This document shows positions 38,326-46,525 of a DNA stretch of 64,000 nt, one piece after another. Origin of the DNA: Rhodospirillaceae bacterium (GTDB taxonomy: Bacteria; Pseudomonadota; Alphaproteobacteria; Rhodospirillales; Rhodospirillaceae). The first letter of the stretch is position 1; each line of letters begins with the position of its first letter. The stretch lies in assembly GCA_029243545.1 (NCBI GenBank), contig JAQWRV010000027.1, positions 62,001 through 126,000 of the forward strand, given 5' to 3'. Made by a program: the position numbers and the translations under genes. The notes under the pieces were generated by a model that did not search any database, was not told where the DNA came from, and saw only the letters and a list, made by a program, of their open reading frames with translations.

Positions 38326-39134
38326 CTGGAGTACCGGTACACAGGGGGTATGCGGACGGCCGCTTTGGTCAGATCCACTACCGCATCGCTCAACCGGATC
38401 ACGAAACCGGTAAGCGGCCTTTGGTCTGTTTTCACATGAGTCCCTATTCCGGCGTCATCTATGAAACGTTTATGGCTGAGATGGGGCGCGATCGTGTCGT
38501 CATCGCCATGGACACACCTGGCTTCGGCAATTCCGACCCGTCACCGCAACAGCCCACGATCGCCGATTATGCCGACGTCGCTCTTGATCTTCTCAATGCC
38601 AAACTAATCACCGATGTTGACCTGATGGGTTACCACACCGGCTCTAAGGTCGCGGTGGAAACAGCGATCAACAATCCCAACTTGGTCCATCGCGTTGTCA
38701 TGGTGTCTGCACCCATCTACACGCCGGAAGAACTTGCGGAGGTCAAACGGATCTATGGGCCTGAGCCGCTGAAAGAAGACGGGTCGCATGTGCAAGGCTG
38801 GTGGCAATCTGCCGTGCATTGGAGTATGGAGGGCCGCACTCTCGAACATATTGGCAGGACATTCTGGGCTCGGGTGTTGAACCCGGCGATTTCATGGTGG
38901 GGCCATGCGGCGGCGTTTGCCTATGACAGCGGCGCTGCGATTCCCAAAGTGACCCAACCCATGCTCGTGCTCAATCCGGAAGACGATGTTTGGGAGCGCA
39001 CTCCCAGGGCGAAAGATTTACTGGCCCACGCCGACAGCTACATTCATGATTTACCGCGCTGGAGTCACGGCTTTCTCGACATAAAAACAGAAGAGGCAAC
39101 ACACATTGTTAGAACGTTTCTCGATGCTGGTTAA
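38322..39134 (+). CDS. Alpha/beta hydrolase-fold protein with His in the nucleophile elbow, copy 2
   Basis: Paralogue of the preceding gene (270 residues) along its full length: GRFGQIHYRIAQPDHETGKR, LVCFHMSPYSGVIYETFMAE, MDTPGFGNSDPSPQQPTIAD, elbow VDLMGYHTGSKVAVETAI, VLNPEDDVWERTPRAKDLL and DLPRWSHGFLDIKTEE. His105 again replaces the nucleophile Ser, so the change is conserved and not a random mutation. Start at the ATGA overlap (MTGVPVHRGYADG). Followed by an exported NmrA-like protein. The tandem arrangement suggests duplication with retained function. Confidence 0.8.
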   Translation: MTGVPVHRGYADGRFGQIHYRIAQPDHETGKRPLVCFHMSPYSGVIYETFMAEMGRDRVVIAMDTPGFGNSDPSPQQPTIADYADVALDLLNAKLITDVDLMGYHTGSKVAVETAINNPNLVHRVVMVSAPIYTPEELAEVKRIYGPEPLKEDGSHVQGWWQSAVHWSMEGRTLEHIGRTFWARVLNPAISWWGHAAAFAYDSGAAIPKVTQPMLVLNPEDDVWERTPRAKDLLAHADSYIHDLPRWSHGFLDIKTEEATHIVRTFLDAG

Positions 39135-39930
39135 TGCAGCACGGTTATTTTCATTCGTCTCGCTCGTTCTTTTTCATACCACCGTAGCAGCAGCACCCAC
39201 CTCTGTCGGTGATGAGACTCTCGCTGCCTTGCAAGGCAAAACTATTTTGCTTGGCGGTGCAACCGGCGCGAACGGCAATCACGTGTTGAGGCAGTTGCAT
39301 GACCTTGGTCTTGATGTGCGCGGTATGACCCGCAACGTCGATCGCGCCATAAAGAAGTTCGGCAGCCAATACACTTGGATCAAAGCTGATGTCACTGATC
39401 CAGACTCGTTAACGGCGGCCGTCGAAGGAGTCGACATCGTCATTTCTGCTGTCGCATCAATGATGCCTTTCGGAAGCAACACATCGGAGAAGGTTGATCA
39501 CGAAGGTACACTCAACCTTGCCACTGCAGCGAAGGCGGCTGGCGCAACCCGATTCGTCATCATCACGTCGTCGTCTTCCGGTGTGAAAGACCACTTTCTC
39601 AACACCATCGGTGGAAATGTATTGATATGGAAAGGCAAGGCTGAACAGGTGCTGGTGGATTCGGGTCTGGAATACGTCGTGGTTGGGCCGGCAGCCATCG
39701 ACGACAGCCCAGGTGCGCAGCAAATGATTTCATTGATTCCACGCAGTGAGTATCGCGCCGGCATGGTCATCGGCTGGGAAGACTTGGCCTCTGTGGTCAT
39801 TGCCGCCGCCGGCCGGCCTGATGCGGCCAACCGGGTGTTTACGGCGACCAATGCGGAAGGCATTGCATCTGACGCTTGGCTGTCCCGGTTTGCAGAGCTG
39901 CCGACCGATCTGAATCTTCCACCCGAATGA
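39124..39930 (+). CDS. NmrA-like NAD(P)-binding protein with N-terminal signal peptide
   Basis: The 268-residue product starts with a signal-peptide-like stretch (LFSFVSLVLFHTTVAAAPTS, cleavage likely after AAA) and continues as an atypical SDR of the NAD(P)-binding NmrA/SDR_a5 type: ILLGGATGANGNHVLRQL, DVRGMTRNVDRAIKKFGS, IKADVTDPDSLTAAVEGVDI, VVGPAAIDDSPGAQ and VIGWEDLASVVIAAAG. Export of such a fold is odd because NAD(P) is scarce in the periplasm; the segment could instead be a membrane anchor. Overlaps both neighbours, implying one operon with the hydrolases and rsmB. Confidence 0.75.
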   Translation: MLVNAARLFSFVSLVLFHTTVAAAPTSVGDETLAALQGKTILLGGATGANGNHVLRQLHDLGLDVRGMTRNVDRAIKKFGSQYTWIKADVTDPDSLTAAVEGVDIVISAVASMMPFGSNTSEKVDHEGTLNLATAAKAAGATRFVIITSSSSGVKDHFLNTIGGNVLIWKGKAEQVLVDSGLEYVVVGPAAIDDSPGAQQMISLIPRSEYRAGMVIGWEDLASVVIAAAGRPDAANRVFTATNAEGIASDAWLSRFAELPTDLNLPPE

Positions 39931-41243
39931 GTGCGTCATCGGACTCTAAGAAAAAAACGGAACCGGTCTCTTCCCGCGCAGCAGCCCTGGCGTTGCTTGC
40001 GGGGGCCGTGCGTGACGGCAAAGCCGTCGATACGCGTTTCCAGAAAGTCGCCGGCACTTTAGAGCCGCGGGATCGCGCTTTTGTTCGCCTCCTTGTCGCG
40101 ACAACGTTACGCCGTCTCGGCCAAATTGATGCTGTGCTCGGTCATTTCGTAACCCGCACGCCGCTGCCGCCGGTGGAGGATACGTTGCGTCTTGGGGTAG
40201 CACAGATTCTATTCCTTGATACGGCTCCTCATGCTGCCGTTGATACGTCCGTTGAACTGGTTAAACGGGTGCGTCAGTCAAAGATGACCGGTCTGGTCAA
40301 CGCCGTTTTGCGCAAAGTCGTGAGCCAGGGCAAAGATCTTTTGGCGGAGCAGGATACGCTGCGTCTCTCCACGCCAGGCTGGCTGTGGGACGGGTGGGTC
40401 AAGGCATATGGAAACAAGACTGCGCAGCAAATTGCCGCCGCTCATCTTGTGGAAGCGCCGCTCGATCTGTCTCTTAAGGACGTGGCAGCGATTGATACTT
40501 GGGCGGCGCCGTTGAAGGCGACCGTTCTGTCTACGGGGTCCCTTCGCTGTCAGGCTTCAGGTCTTATTCAGGAATTACCTGGTTTTAAAGACGGTGCGTG
40601 GTGGGTCCAGGATGCCGCTGCCGCGCTTCCGGCCAAGGTGTTGCTTAATGAGCTCGATAACCCTAAAGGCAAATCGGTCGTTGATCTGTGCGCAGCACCC
40701 GGGGGGAAAACACTGCAGTTGGCTTCCGCTGGATGCGCGGTCACTGCCGTTGACCGGTCCGACATGCGTCTCGACCGTCTAAGGGAAAACCTCACTCGTA
40801 TTGGTGTGCAGGCCGGAATCGTAAAGGCAGATGCAACCGATTGGACACCCAAGCAAAAGTTCGACGCCGTATTGCTTGATGCACCTTGCTCAGCGACAGG
40901 CACACTCAGACGTCATCCTGATCTAGGCTACGTGAAAACGCGCAAAGAAATCCGTGGGTATCCGGATAACCAAAAAGTTTTGTTGAGAAAATCGTCAGAG
41001 ATGCTCATGCCCGGCGGTGTGTTGGTTTATGCCGTTTGTTCTCTTGAACCTGGTGAAGGGGCTGATGTCGTTGAGGCTGTTATCAAGGACGGCAATTTCA
41101 GCCAATTGAAAATTGATCCCAAACCCTTGGGGGCCAATGCAAAGTGGATCGACGAGGCGGGCGCACTGCGCATCCTGCCGAGTTTCTGGTCTGATAAGGG
41201 CGGCCTTGATGGCTTCTATATTGCGCTGCTTAGAAAGACTTAG
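39927..41243 (+). CDS. rsmB: 16S rRNA (cytosine(967)-C(5))-methyltransferase RsmB
   Basis: SAM-dependent m5C methyltransferase of 16S rRNA. The 438-residue product has an N-terminal NusB-like domain (about 15-150; AAALALLAGAVRDGKAVDT, RLLVATTLRRLGQIDAVLG) and a C-terminal Fmu domain with VDLCAAPGGKTLQLASAGCA, LLDAPCSATGTLRRHPDLGY (first catalytic Cys) and YAVCSLEPGEGADVV. Start at the ATGA overlap with the preceding gene. Convergent with the phosphatase gene, overlapping by 4 bases. Confidence 0.94.
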   Translation: MSASSDSKKKTEPVSSRAAALALLAGAVRDGKAVDTRFQKVAGTLEPRDRAFVRLLVATTLRRLGQIDAVLGHFVTRTPLPPVEDTLRLGVAQILFLDTAPHAAVDTSVELVKRVRQSKMTGLVNAVLRKVVSQGKDLLAEQDTLRLSTPGWLWDGWVKAYGNKTAQQIAAAHLVEAPLDLSLKDVAAIDTWAAPLKATVLSTGSLRCQASGLIQELPGFKDGAWWVQDAAAALPAKVLLNELDNPKGKSVVDLCAAPGGKTLQLASAGCAVTAVDRSDMRLDRLRENLTRIGVQAGIVKADATDWTPKQKFDAVLLDAPCSATGTLRRHPDLGYVKTRKEIRGYPDNQKVLLRKSSEMLMPGGVLVYAVCSLEPGEGADVVEAVIKDGNFSQLKIDPKPLGANAKWIDEAGALRILPSFWSDKGGLDGFYIALLRKT

Positions 41244-42046
41244 AGCAATTCCACGTAACGCTTTTTAAGTTCCGTCCGCGCGTCGTCTGTTATGCCGAGT
41301 ACATCGCGGATGTAACCGTCCACTGATCCACCGACCTGTTCCATTTCATCAAAGGCCGCGCGTATTTTGCTGGGATGAACAGAAAACAGGGTAACGATAT
41401 CATCCTTCGTGCAAGCAGGTTCGGGTCCCTCATGTGCGGCCCAGTCCTTTTCAACATAGAACATGGTCTGTGCGTGTGCGCCTTGCCCATCAAGTGATTG
41501 CATATAGTCTGCAACAACATCGCTGCGCGAAACCCCAAGGGTTGAAAGCAGTAACGCAGAACCAATTCCGGTGCGGTCTTTTCCGGCGGAGCAATGAAGC
41601 AACAAGGCAGTGTGTTCGCCGGCCAGAATAGCAGAGAACATTTTGGCAAACCGGTCTGATTGATCGCGTACGAACTCCCGATAGCCTAAGCCCAGATAAC
41701 CGGCCGCCTCATCTGCACTGATTTCACCTGTCATCATTTTACGGGCCGCTACATCTGCTCCTGGCGCTTTCCACGGCCAAATTGGCAGCGTCTCGATTTC
41801 GGATGAGTGGTCGTCATGATAGCGGTTGGGGTGTTCTTCCCGTTCGTCGTCGATGCGAAAGTCGCACACCAGGGTAATGTTTAGATCGGCAATCTCCTGC
41901 AACGCAGAGTCTTCTGCGTGCGCTAAGTGTCCAGAGCGAAACAACCGCCCCCGCGCCACCTGTTCGCCGTCAGACGTCCTATAGCCGCCCATGTCACGGA
42001 AGTTGATGGTGCCGGGAAAGCGGAGATGCCGGTCAAAGTCTGTCAT
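41240..42046 (-). CDS. Tyrosine/serine phosphatase family protein
   Basis: Cysteine-based phosphatase of the Y_phosphatase3 type. The 268-residue product has the INFRDMGGYRTSDGEQVARG motif near the N-terminus, followed by RLFRSGHL, a CDFRIDDEREEHPNR block and the active site LLHCSAGKDRTGIGSALLLS with the HC-x5-R signature. No signal peptide; cytosolic. Start at MTDFDRHLRFPG, 17 bases after the GNAT gene. Substrate unknown; related proteins act on phosphotyrosine or phosphoinositide. Confidence 0.88.
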   Translation of the reverse strand: MTDFDRHLRFPGTINFRDMGGYRTSDGEQVARGRLFRSGHLAHAEDSALQEIADLNITLVCDFRIDDEREEHPNRYHDDHSSEIETLPIWPWKAPGADVAARKMMTGEISADEAAGYLGLGYREFVRDQSDRFAKMFSAILAGEHTALLLHCSAGKDRTGIGSALLLSTLGVSRSDVVADYMQSLDGQGAHAQTMFYVEKDWAAHEGPEPACTKDDIVTLFSVHPSKIRAAFDEMEQVGGSVDGYIRDVLGITDDARTELKKRYVELL

Positions 42047-42063
42047 GGTCTTAAAGTCATGGT

Positions 42064-42597
42064 TCAGCGGTCTAGCTTTTCCCAATCGGCGCGGGTGATG
42101 GCGTACACACCATAGTTAACATCTTCAACTTTCCAATTTTCCTTAAAAGTTTCGCCCAGACGTTTCGCCACTGCGAGGGAACGCCCGTTGTCTGGGTGAA
42201 TGATGGAAACCACTTCATCCCATCCTAGATTTTCAAAGGCGTAGTCGCGCGCCGCGGCCGCGCCCTCCGTCGCATAACCCTTGCCCCAATGCTCCCTGGC
42301 TACAGCGTAGGCCACTTCCCGGCCCGGCCAGGTTTCGGGATAATTGAGCCCAATGCGTCCGACGAACTTACTTGTGCACTTCTCTTCCGCAGCCCAGAAA
42401 CCATGCCCTCGCAACAACCATTGACCAACACCAGCGGCCATGTGTCGCCAAGCCCCAAGCCGGCCCATGGATTGCCCAGATGTTGAAATGAAGGGGCTGA
42501 CATCTGGATGATAAACCATATTTGCATAAGCATCGATATCGTCGGCGCGGAAGCATCGTAGGATTAGCCGGTCTGTTTCAAGGGTGGGAATGTCCAT
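42064..42597 (-). CDS. RimJ/RimL-type GNAT acetyltransferase
   Basis: The 177-residue product has ETDRLILRCFRADDIDAYAN, FVGRIGLNYPETWPGREVAY, VAREHWGKGYATEGAAAARD (acetyl-CoA loop) and WDEVVSIIHPDNGRSLAVAK, the layout of GNAT enzymes that acetylate N-terminal amines or amino sugars. It follows legB by 15 bases, so transfer of acetyl to a 4-amino sugar intermediate is imaginable, but the sequence type favours a generic protein N-acetyltransferase. Confidence 0.85.
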   Translation of the reverse strand: MDIPTLETDRLILRCFRADDIDAYANMVYHPDVSPFISTSGQSMGRLGAWRHMAAGVGQWLLRGHGFWAAEEKCTSKFVGRIGLNYPETWPGREVAYAVAREHWGKGYATEGAAAARDYAFENLGWDEVVSIIHPDNGRSLAVAKRLGETFKENWKVEDVNYGVYAITRADWEKLDR

Positions 42598-42612
42598 GCG
42601 CTGATCCGGATA

Positions 42613-43620
42613 TCAAATGTTGTAGAGATGAGCCTTGTAGAGTGGTGCGTGTGCGGGGTCTGAGAACCAAGCTATGGTTTTTTCCAGCCCGCGCTTGAAA
42701 CCGTCCCGGCCTCCAAAGGCGGGAGACCAATTCATGATTTCTTTGGCCTTTGCATTGGACGCCCACAGTCGCTCCACTTCCGACGCTTCGGGGCGGATGC
42801 GTTCGTCATCCGTCATGATCTTTACGTTTGAGCTCATGATTTCTTTGATCATGTCTACTGTCTCTCCGATGGCGACTTCGAAGTTGGAGCCAATGTTAAT
42901 CGTTTCACCAACACTTGCTTCGCTCGATGCCATGGCCAAGAACCCAGACACCGTATCCTCTACATAGTTAAAGTCCCGGGTCGGATGCAGTGACCCCAGT
43001 TTAATTTCTTTCTTCCCGGCGAGAATTTGCGTGATGATGGTGGGAATCACCGCGCGCGCCGATTGACGTGGTCCGTAGGTGTTGAAGGGGCGGACAACAC
43101 TCACCGGTGTGCCAAAGGCACGGTGAAAAGACAGAGCGATGTGGTCGGCGCCAATTTTGGATGCTGAGTAAGGTGACTGCCCCTGCAGTGGGTGCTCTTC
43201 GGTTATTGGCACGAATTGCGCGGTGCCATACACCTCAGACGTGGAGGTCACGATCACCCGCGATACTTCTAAATCCTTTGCTGTCTGCACGACATTCAGG
43301 GTGCCTTTAACGTTGGTATCTATATAGGCCGCTGGTGAGTGGTAGCTGTAGGGAATGGATATAAGTGCGGCAAGGTGCAGTACCGTGTTGCAGCCTTGCA
43401 TGGCGGTTCGCATGCCATGGGGGTCACGCACATCACCGGCAAAGATATCAAGCGCATCACGTACGTCGTCTGTGGTGTGGTCCAGCCAGCCCCAGGAATT
43501 GAAACTGTTATAGAGGACAAAGGCACGCACATCGTGTCCGGCGCGTACCAGCGCTTCGGTCAGGTGAGAGCCGATGAATCCGTCTGCGCCGGTGACCAAA
43601 ACTTTCCCAAGAGACATCAT
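42613..43620 (-). CDS. legB: LegB-like NAD-dependent sugar 4,6-dehydratase (legionaminic acid pathway)
   Basis: Extended SDR that in Campylobacter converts GDP-GlcNAc to the 4-keto-6-deoxy sugar at the start of legionaminic acid synthesis. The 335-residue product has VLVTGADGFIGSHLTEALVR, the stretch FVLYNSFNSWGWLDHTTDDV that marks this group, LAALISIPYSYHSPAAYIDT, TSTSEVYGTAQFVPITEEHP, SPYSASKIGADHIAL and FNTYGPRQSARAVIPTIITQ. ATGA overlap with the upstream methyltransferase. LegC, LegG, LegI and LegF are not in the window. The family assignment is from recalled sequence features; nucleotide specificity is not shown. Confidence 0.82.
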   Translation of the reverse strand: MMSLGKVLVTGADGFIGSHLTEALVRAGHDVRAFVLYNSFNSWGWLDHTTDDVRDALDIFAGDVRDPHGMRTAMQGCNTVLHLAALISIPYSYHSPAAYIDTNVKGTLNVVQTAKDLEVSRVIVTSTSEVYGTAQFVPITEEHPLQGQSPYSASKIGADHIALSFHRAFGTPVSVVRPFNTYGPRQSARAVIPTIITQILAGKKEIKLGSLHPTRDFNYVEDTVSGFLAMASSEASVGETINIGSNFEVAIGETVDMIKEIMSSNVKIMTDDERIRPEASEVERLWASNAKAKEIMNWSPAFGGRDGFKRGLEKTIAWFSDPAHAPLYKAHLYNI

Positions 43621-44351
43621 TTCGTCTGACCCTTTACCGCGCGCACGAAGATGTAGTCGCCCTTGGTTGACCGGTTTAGCATAAACAGACCATACAAAAG
43701 ATTGCAGATGAGTTTTCTCAATGGTCCGAAGCGCCCCATTGTGCCTTTGTTATCCATCACATCTAAAAGAGTGCGATACAGCGGTGAATAGAACGGCCAA
43801 CCCCAAGCCACAACGCGCTCTATGGTTAAATCGGCGGCACGCATTTTGTCTTCCAGATCGCCGGGCGCGTAATTGCGTACATGCCCGACCTGGCGTTCAA
43901 ATTTGCGCATGCGGCCCTGCAGTGTTGAGATAATTAATCGCCCACCAGGCGCTGTCATGGCGGCCATATTGCCGATGGCAGCTGCATCGTCCCCGATGTG
44001 TTCAACCACGTCGGCGGAGACCACCAGATCAAACGTTTCATCCAACGCATCGGTCGCGACATCACATGATTGGAAGGTGGCATCTGGAACAACCCGTTGT
44101 GCCAATGCAATCGCTTGCGCAGACACTTCTAATCCTGTTCCGCTTGAGCCAAGATGTGCATCCATCAACGCCTTGAGCAAGGATCCCTCACCACAACCCA
44201 CATCGAGGATGGACGCCGGTGATAGGTCGGTGCTCATGTCTTTCATAATTCGCCGACAATGCCGGGCCATTGGCCCATACAAACGCGTGTCATCCCATCC
44301 GGCTGCCCAGAGGTCATCATAAGCTGGTGCATCCAGCGGAGCCGCGGTCAT
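43617..44351 (-). CDS. Class I SAM-dependent methyltransferase
   Basis: The 244-residue product has SILDVGCGEGSLLKALMDAH (motif I), LEVSAQAIALAQRVVPDATF, FDLVVSADVVEHIGDDAAAI and a C-terminal hydrophobic VRNYAPGDLEDKMRAADLTI region. Embedded between a GT4 glycosyltransferase and legB with 4-base overlaps on both sides, so it probably methylates the glycan or a sugar intermediate. Substrate cannot be read from the sequence. Confidence 0.86.
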   Translation of the reverse strand: MTAAPLDAPAYDDLWAAGWDDTRLYGPMARHCRRIMKDMSTDLSPASILDVGCGEGSLLKALMDAHLGSSGTGLEVSAQAIALAQRVVPDATFQSCDVATDALDETFDLVVSADVVEHIGDDAAAIGNMAAMTAPGGRLIISTLQGRMRKFERQVGHVRNYAPGDLEDKMRAADLTIERVVAWGWPFYSPLYRTLLDVMDNKGTMGRFGPLRKLICNLLYGLFMLNRSTKGDYIFVRAVKGQTK

Positions 44352-45517
44352 GGCGTTTCCAACCCCGCTGCATCGGAAAGCAACTCTACATAAGCCGATG
44401 CTGCTAAGTCCCAGCTATAGTGATCTTCTACGCGCTTGCGCGCGGCTTGGCCAAGGGCAAAGGTCTTGTTGCGGTCAGCAATTACGGTCTTGAGGGCGAT
44501 GGTTAGAGCGTCCGCGTCATCCACCGGTAACAAAAGTCCGGTCTCATTGTCGATCACCACTTCATCAATCCCTGCAACGCGGCTGCCTATCACCGGCAGT
44601 CCAGCAGCCATGGCTTCGAGCATGGCATTGGGCATACCTTCGTCGCGGGACGGCAGCACAAACACGTCAGCATCCCTATAGACGGCGGGTAAATGATCGC
44701 GCTCCAGCCAACCGCGAAAGTTGATGTGCTCGGTGAGGCGCAACCCTTGTGCAGCACGGGCAAGTTCGTCCTTGAGAGGGCCTTCACCCGCGATGGTGAG
44801 TAACCAGTTTTTTTCATCTTTTAAAGATGAGAGTGCCCGCAACAGAACATCCAGACCTTTTTGGCTGACAAGGCGGCCGACGAATAGCAGGTGTAGGGGC
44901 CCTTCCAGGGTCGGTACCGTCGGTGGTTTCACGCTGTCCAGATCCGCTCCAGCGGGGATTATACCTATGCCCACATCCGGCGAATGAGCACGGGCAAGAT
45001 CGGCCAGTCCCTTCGAATTCGCGATGACGGCATATGCGTTCTGCCATACGCGGGTGATCACCGGGCCGCTTAGGCGATGATAGAAAGCCAGCTCCTCTCT
45101 CATGAAACCAGGAACATCACCGCCCTGCAGGGACAACACGTAGGGCAATCCCAAGCGGCGTTTGAGCCACCAGCCCACTGGCCCTGTCGGCAGTGAGAAA
45201 AACACCAGCGCCGCGTCTGCTTTGACCTGCCGGGCGAGCCTCGGTGCCGCAATGAGTGCGTGGGTTAGGAAAATAAGCATTTCGAATACGGAGCAGCGAT
45301 CTGGCCGGCGGCGCGCCGCCCAGATGCGATAAAGCTGAACGCCCCGGTCGTTCTCGCGGCGTGGCAAGCCGCCCTGTGCGGCCGTTAGTACGGTAACTTT
45401 CGCGCCCCGCGCTGCCAGGATCCTGCCAATCTGCTGGGTGGCATTGCCACCACCCCCGCCCACGGGTGGGTATTCGTAATTAATCAACAGAAAGCGCGGT
45501 GGTTTTGGCAAGGTCAT
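44348..45517 (-). CDS. GT4-family glycosyltransferase
   Basis: The 389-residue product has the GT-B fold features of family 4: an N-terminal glycine-rich loop YEYPPVGGGGGNATQQIGRI, LLFVGRLVSQKGLDVLLRAL, LTIAGEGPLKDELARAAQGL, and the E-x7-E donor motif PSRDEGMPNAMLEAMAAGLP. First gene of the minus-strand run GT4-methyltransferase-legB. Retaining transferase for surface polysaccharide or glycoprotein; acceptor unknown. Divergent from the flippase-like gene. Confidence 0.9.
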   Translation of the reverse strand: MTLPKPPRFLLINYEYPPVGGGGGNATQQIGRILAARGAKVTVLTAAQGGLPRRENDRGVQLYRIWAARRRPDRCSVFEMLIFLTHALIAAPRLARQVKADAALVFFSLPTGPVGWWLKRRLGLPYVLSLQGGDVPGFMREELAFYHRLSGPVITRVWQNAYAVIANSKGLADLARAHSPDVGIGIIPAGADLDSVKPPTVPTLEGPLHLLFVGRLVSQKGLDVLLRALSSLKDEKNWLLTIAGEGPLKDELARAAQGLRLTEHINFRGWLERDHLPAVYRDADVFVLPSRDEGMPNAMLEAMAAGLPVIGSRVAGIDEVVIDNETGLLLPVDDADALTIALKTVIADRNKTFALGQAARKRVEDHYSWDLAASAYVELLSDAAGLETP

Positions 45518-45616
45518 TCCCGTTTGGTCTATTTAAAGTGAACGACGAAGCGTTGTCGCCGCCGGGGTAGCAGACTATACCCGAGACGCTCAAGTACGAA
45601 GGGTGACCAAAGCCGT

Positions 45617-46525
45617 ATGCCACAGAATTCTAACCGCCCTGCCGTTTTAGCCACGAAAATTATCGTCAGTGGTGCTTTGCTGTTTGTGGTGGCCCGCCGT
45701 CTGGACTTTGGTCTGGTGTTTGAGGCTATTGGCCGCCTGACACTTGGCACCGTCATCACGGCAGCGGTGCTGTACATCCTGGCTCATGCTTTAAACGGCG
45801 TAAAACTGCAGATGGTCATGCCGGGCCGGCCGCTGTCCGATCTCATCCGCTATACCTTTGTCGCATTGTTTTATGGCACGGTTCTCCCCGGCCAATTGCT
45901 GGGCGATGCCATGAAAGCCTACCGCTTGGTCCGTCCAGGTGATGATGGGGCATCTGTGGTTGCCGCCGTGATGGTGGACAAGATTACCGGTTTGGCGGCG
46001 TTGCTTCTGATTACCGGGTTGGCATTGCTGACTGATTCCCGTGGTTTTCCTGCAGCGTTTCCGGCGCTGTCTTTTGCATTGCTCGCCGGATTGATCCTTG
46101 CACTCCTCTTACCCCTGATTTTGCCGCGTCTTCCTGACGCCCTGGATAACGCCCTCGGCCGCTTCTTGAGGGCGTGGCATGCCTCCGTCGGCGATTGGTG
46201 GCCCTTGGTTGCGTCCTTTCTCACTGGTGTTGCATTTCAGATTCTGGCCGTGATCGTGGTCGCCTATCTCGGGGCAGGAATGGGCATCAGCCTATCGTTT
46301 GCGGCTTGGGTGGCGGTGGTAGGCCTCGTGTCTTTGGTGCTACTACTTCCCATCACCGTGGCGGGTGTAGGATTACGTGAAGGTGGGCTCGTGGTTCTCC
46401 TTGGGTTTGTCGGCGTTGCACCGGCAGATGCGGTCGCGCTCTCGTTTGTGCTGTTGGGATACACCCTTCTCGGCGCGGTCATTGGCGCCGTGGCTGATTT
46501 CAAAGACCGGAATGGGAAGCCTTAG
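45617..46525 (+). CDS. LPG_synthase_TM / UPF0104 flippase-like membrane protein
   Basis: Polytopic inner-membrane protein of 302 residues with about eight hydrophobic helices (for example GTVITAAVLYILAHALNGVK, AALLLITGLALLT and FALLAGLILALLLPLILPRL). The block YTFVALFYGTVLPGQLLGDA plus MVDKITGLAALL is typical of the lysylphosphatidylglycerol-synthase transmembrane family. Such proteins act on lipids or lipid-linked sugars. In this glycan locus a role in membrane translocation or lipid modification is inferred. Its end overlaps the convergent methyltransferase gene by 4 bases. Confidence 0.85.
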   Translation: MPQNSNRPAVLATKIIVSGALLFVVARRLDFGLVFEAIGRLTLGTVITAAVLYILAHALNGVKLQMVMPGRPLSDLIRYTFVALFYGTVLPGQLLGDAMKAYRLVRPGDDGASVVAAVMVDKITGLAALLLITGLALLTDSRGFPAAFPALSFALLAGLILALLLPLILPRLPDALDNALGRFLRAWHASVGDWWPLVASFLTGVAFQILAVIVVAYLGAGMGISLSFAAWVAVVGLVSLVLLLPITVAGVGLREGGLVVLLGFVGVAPADAVALSFVLLGYTLLGAVIGAVADFKDRNGKP

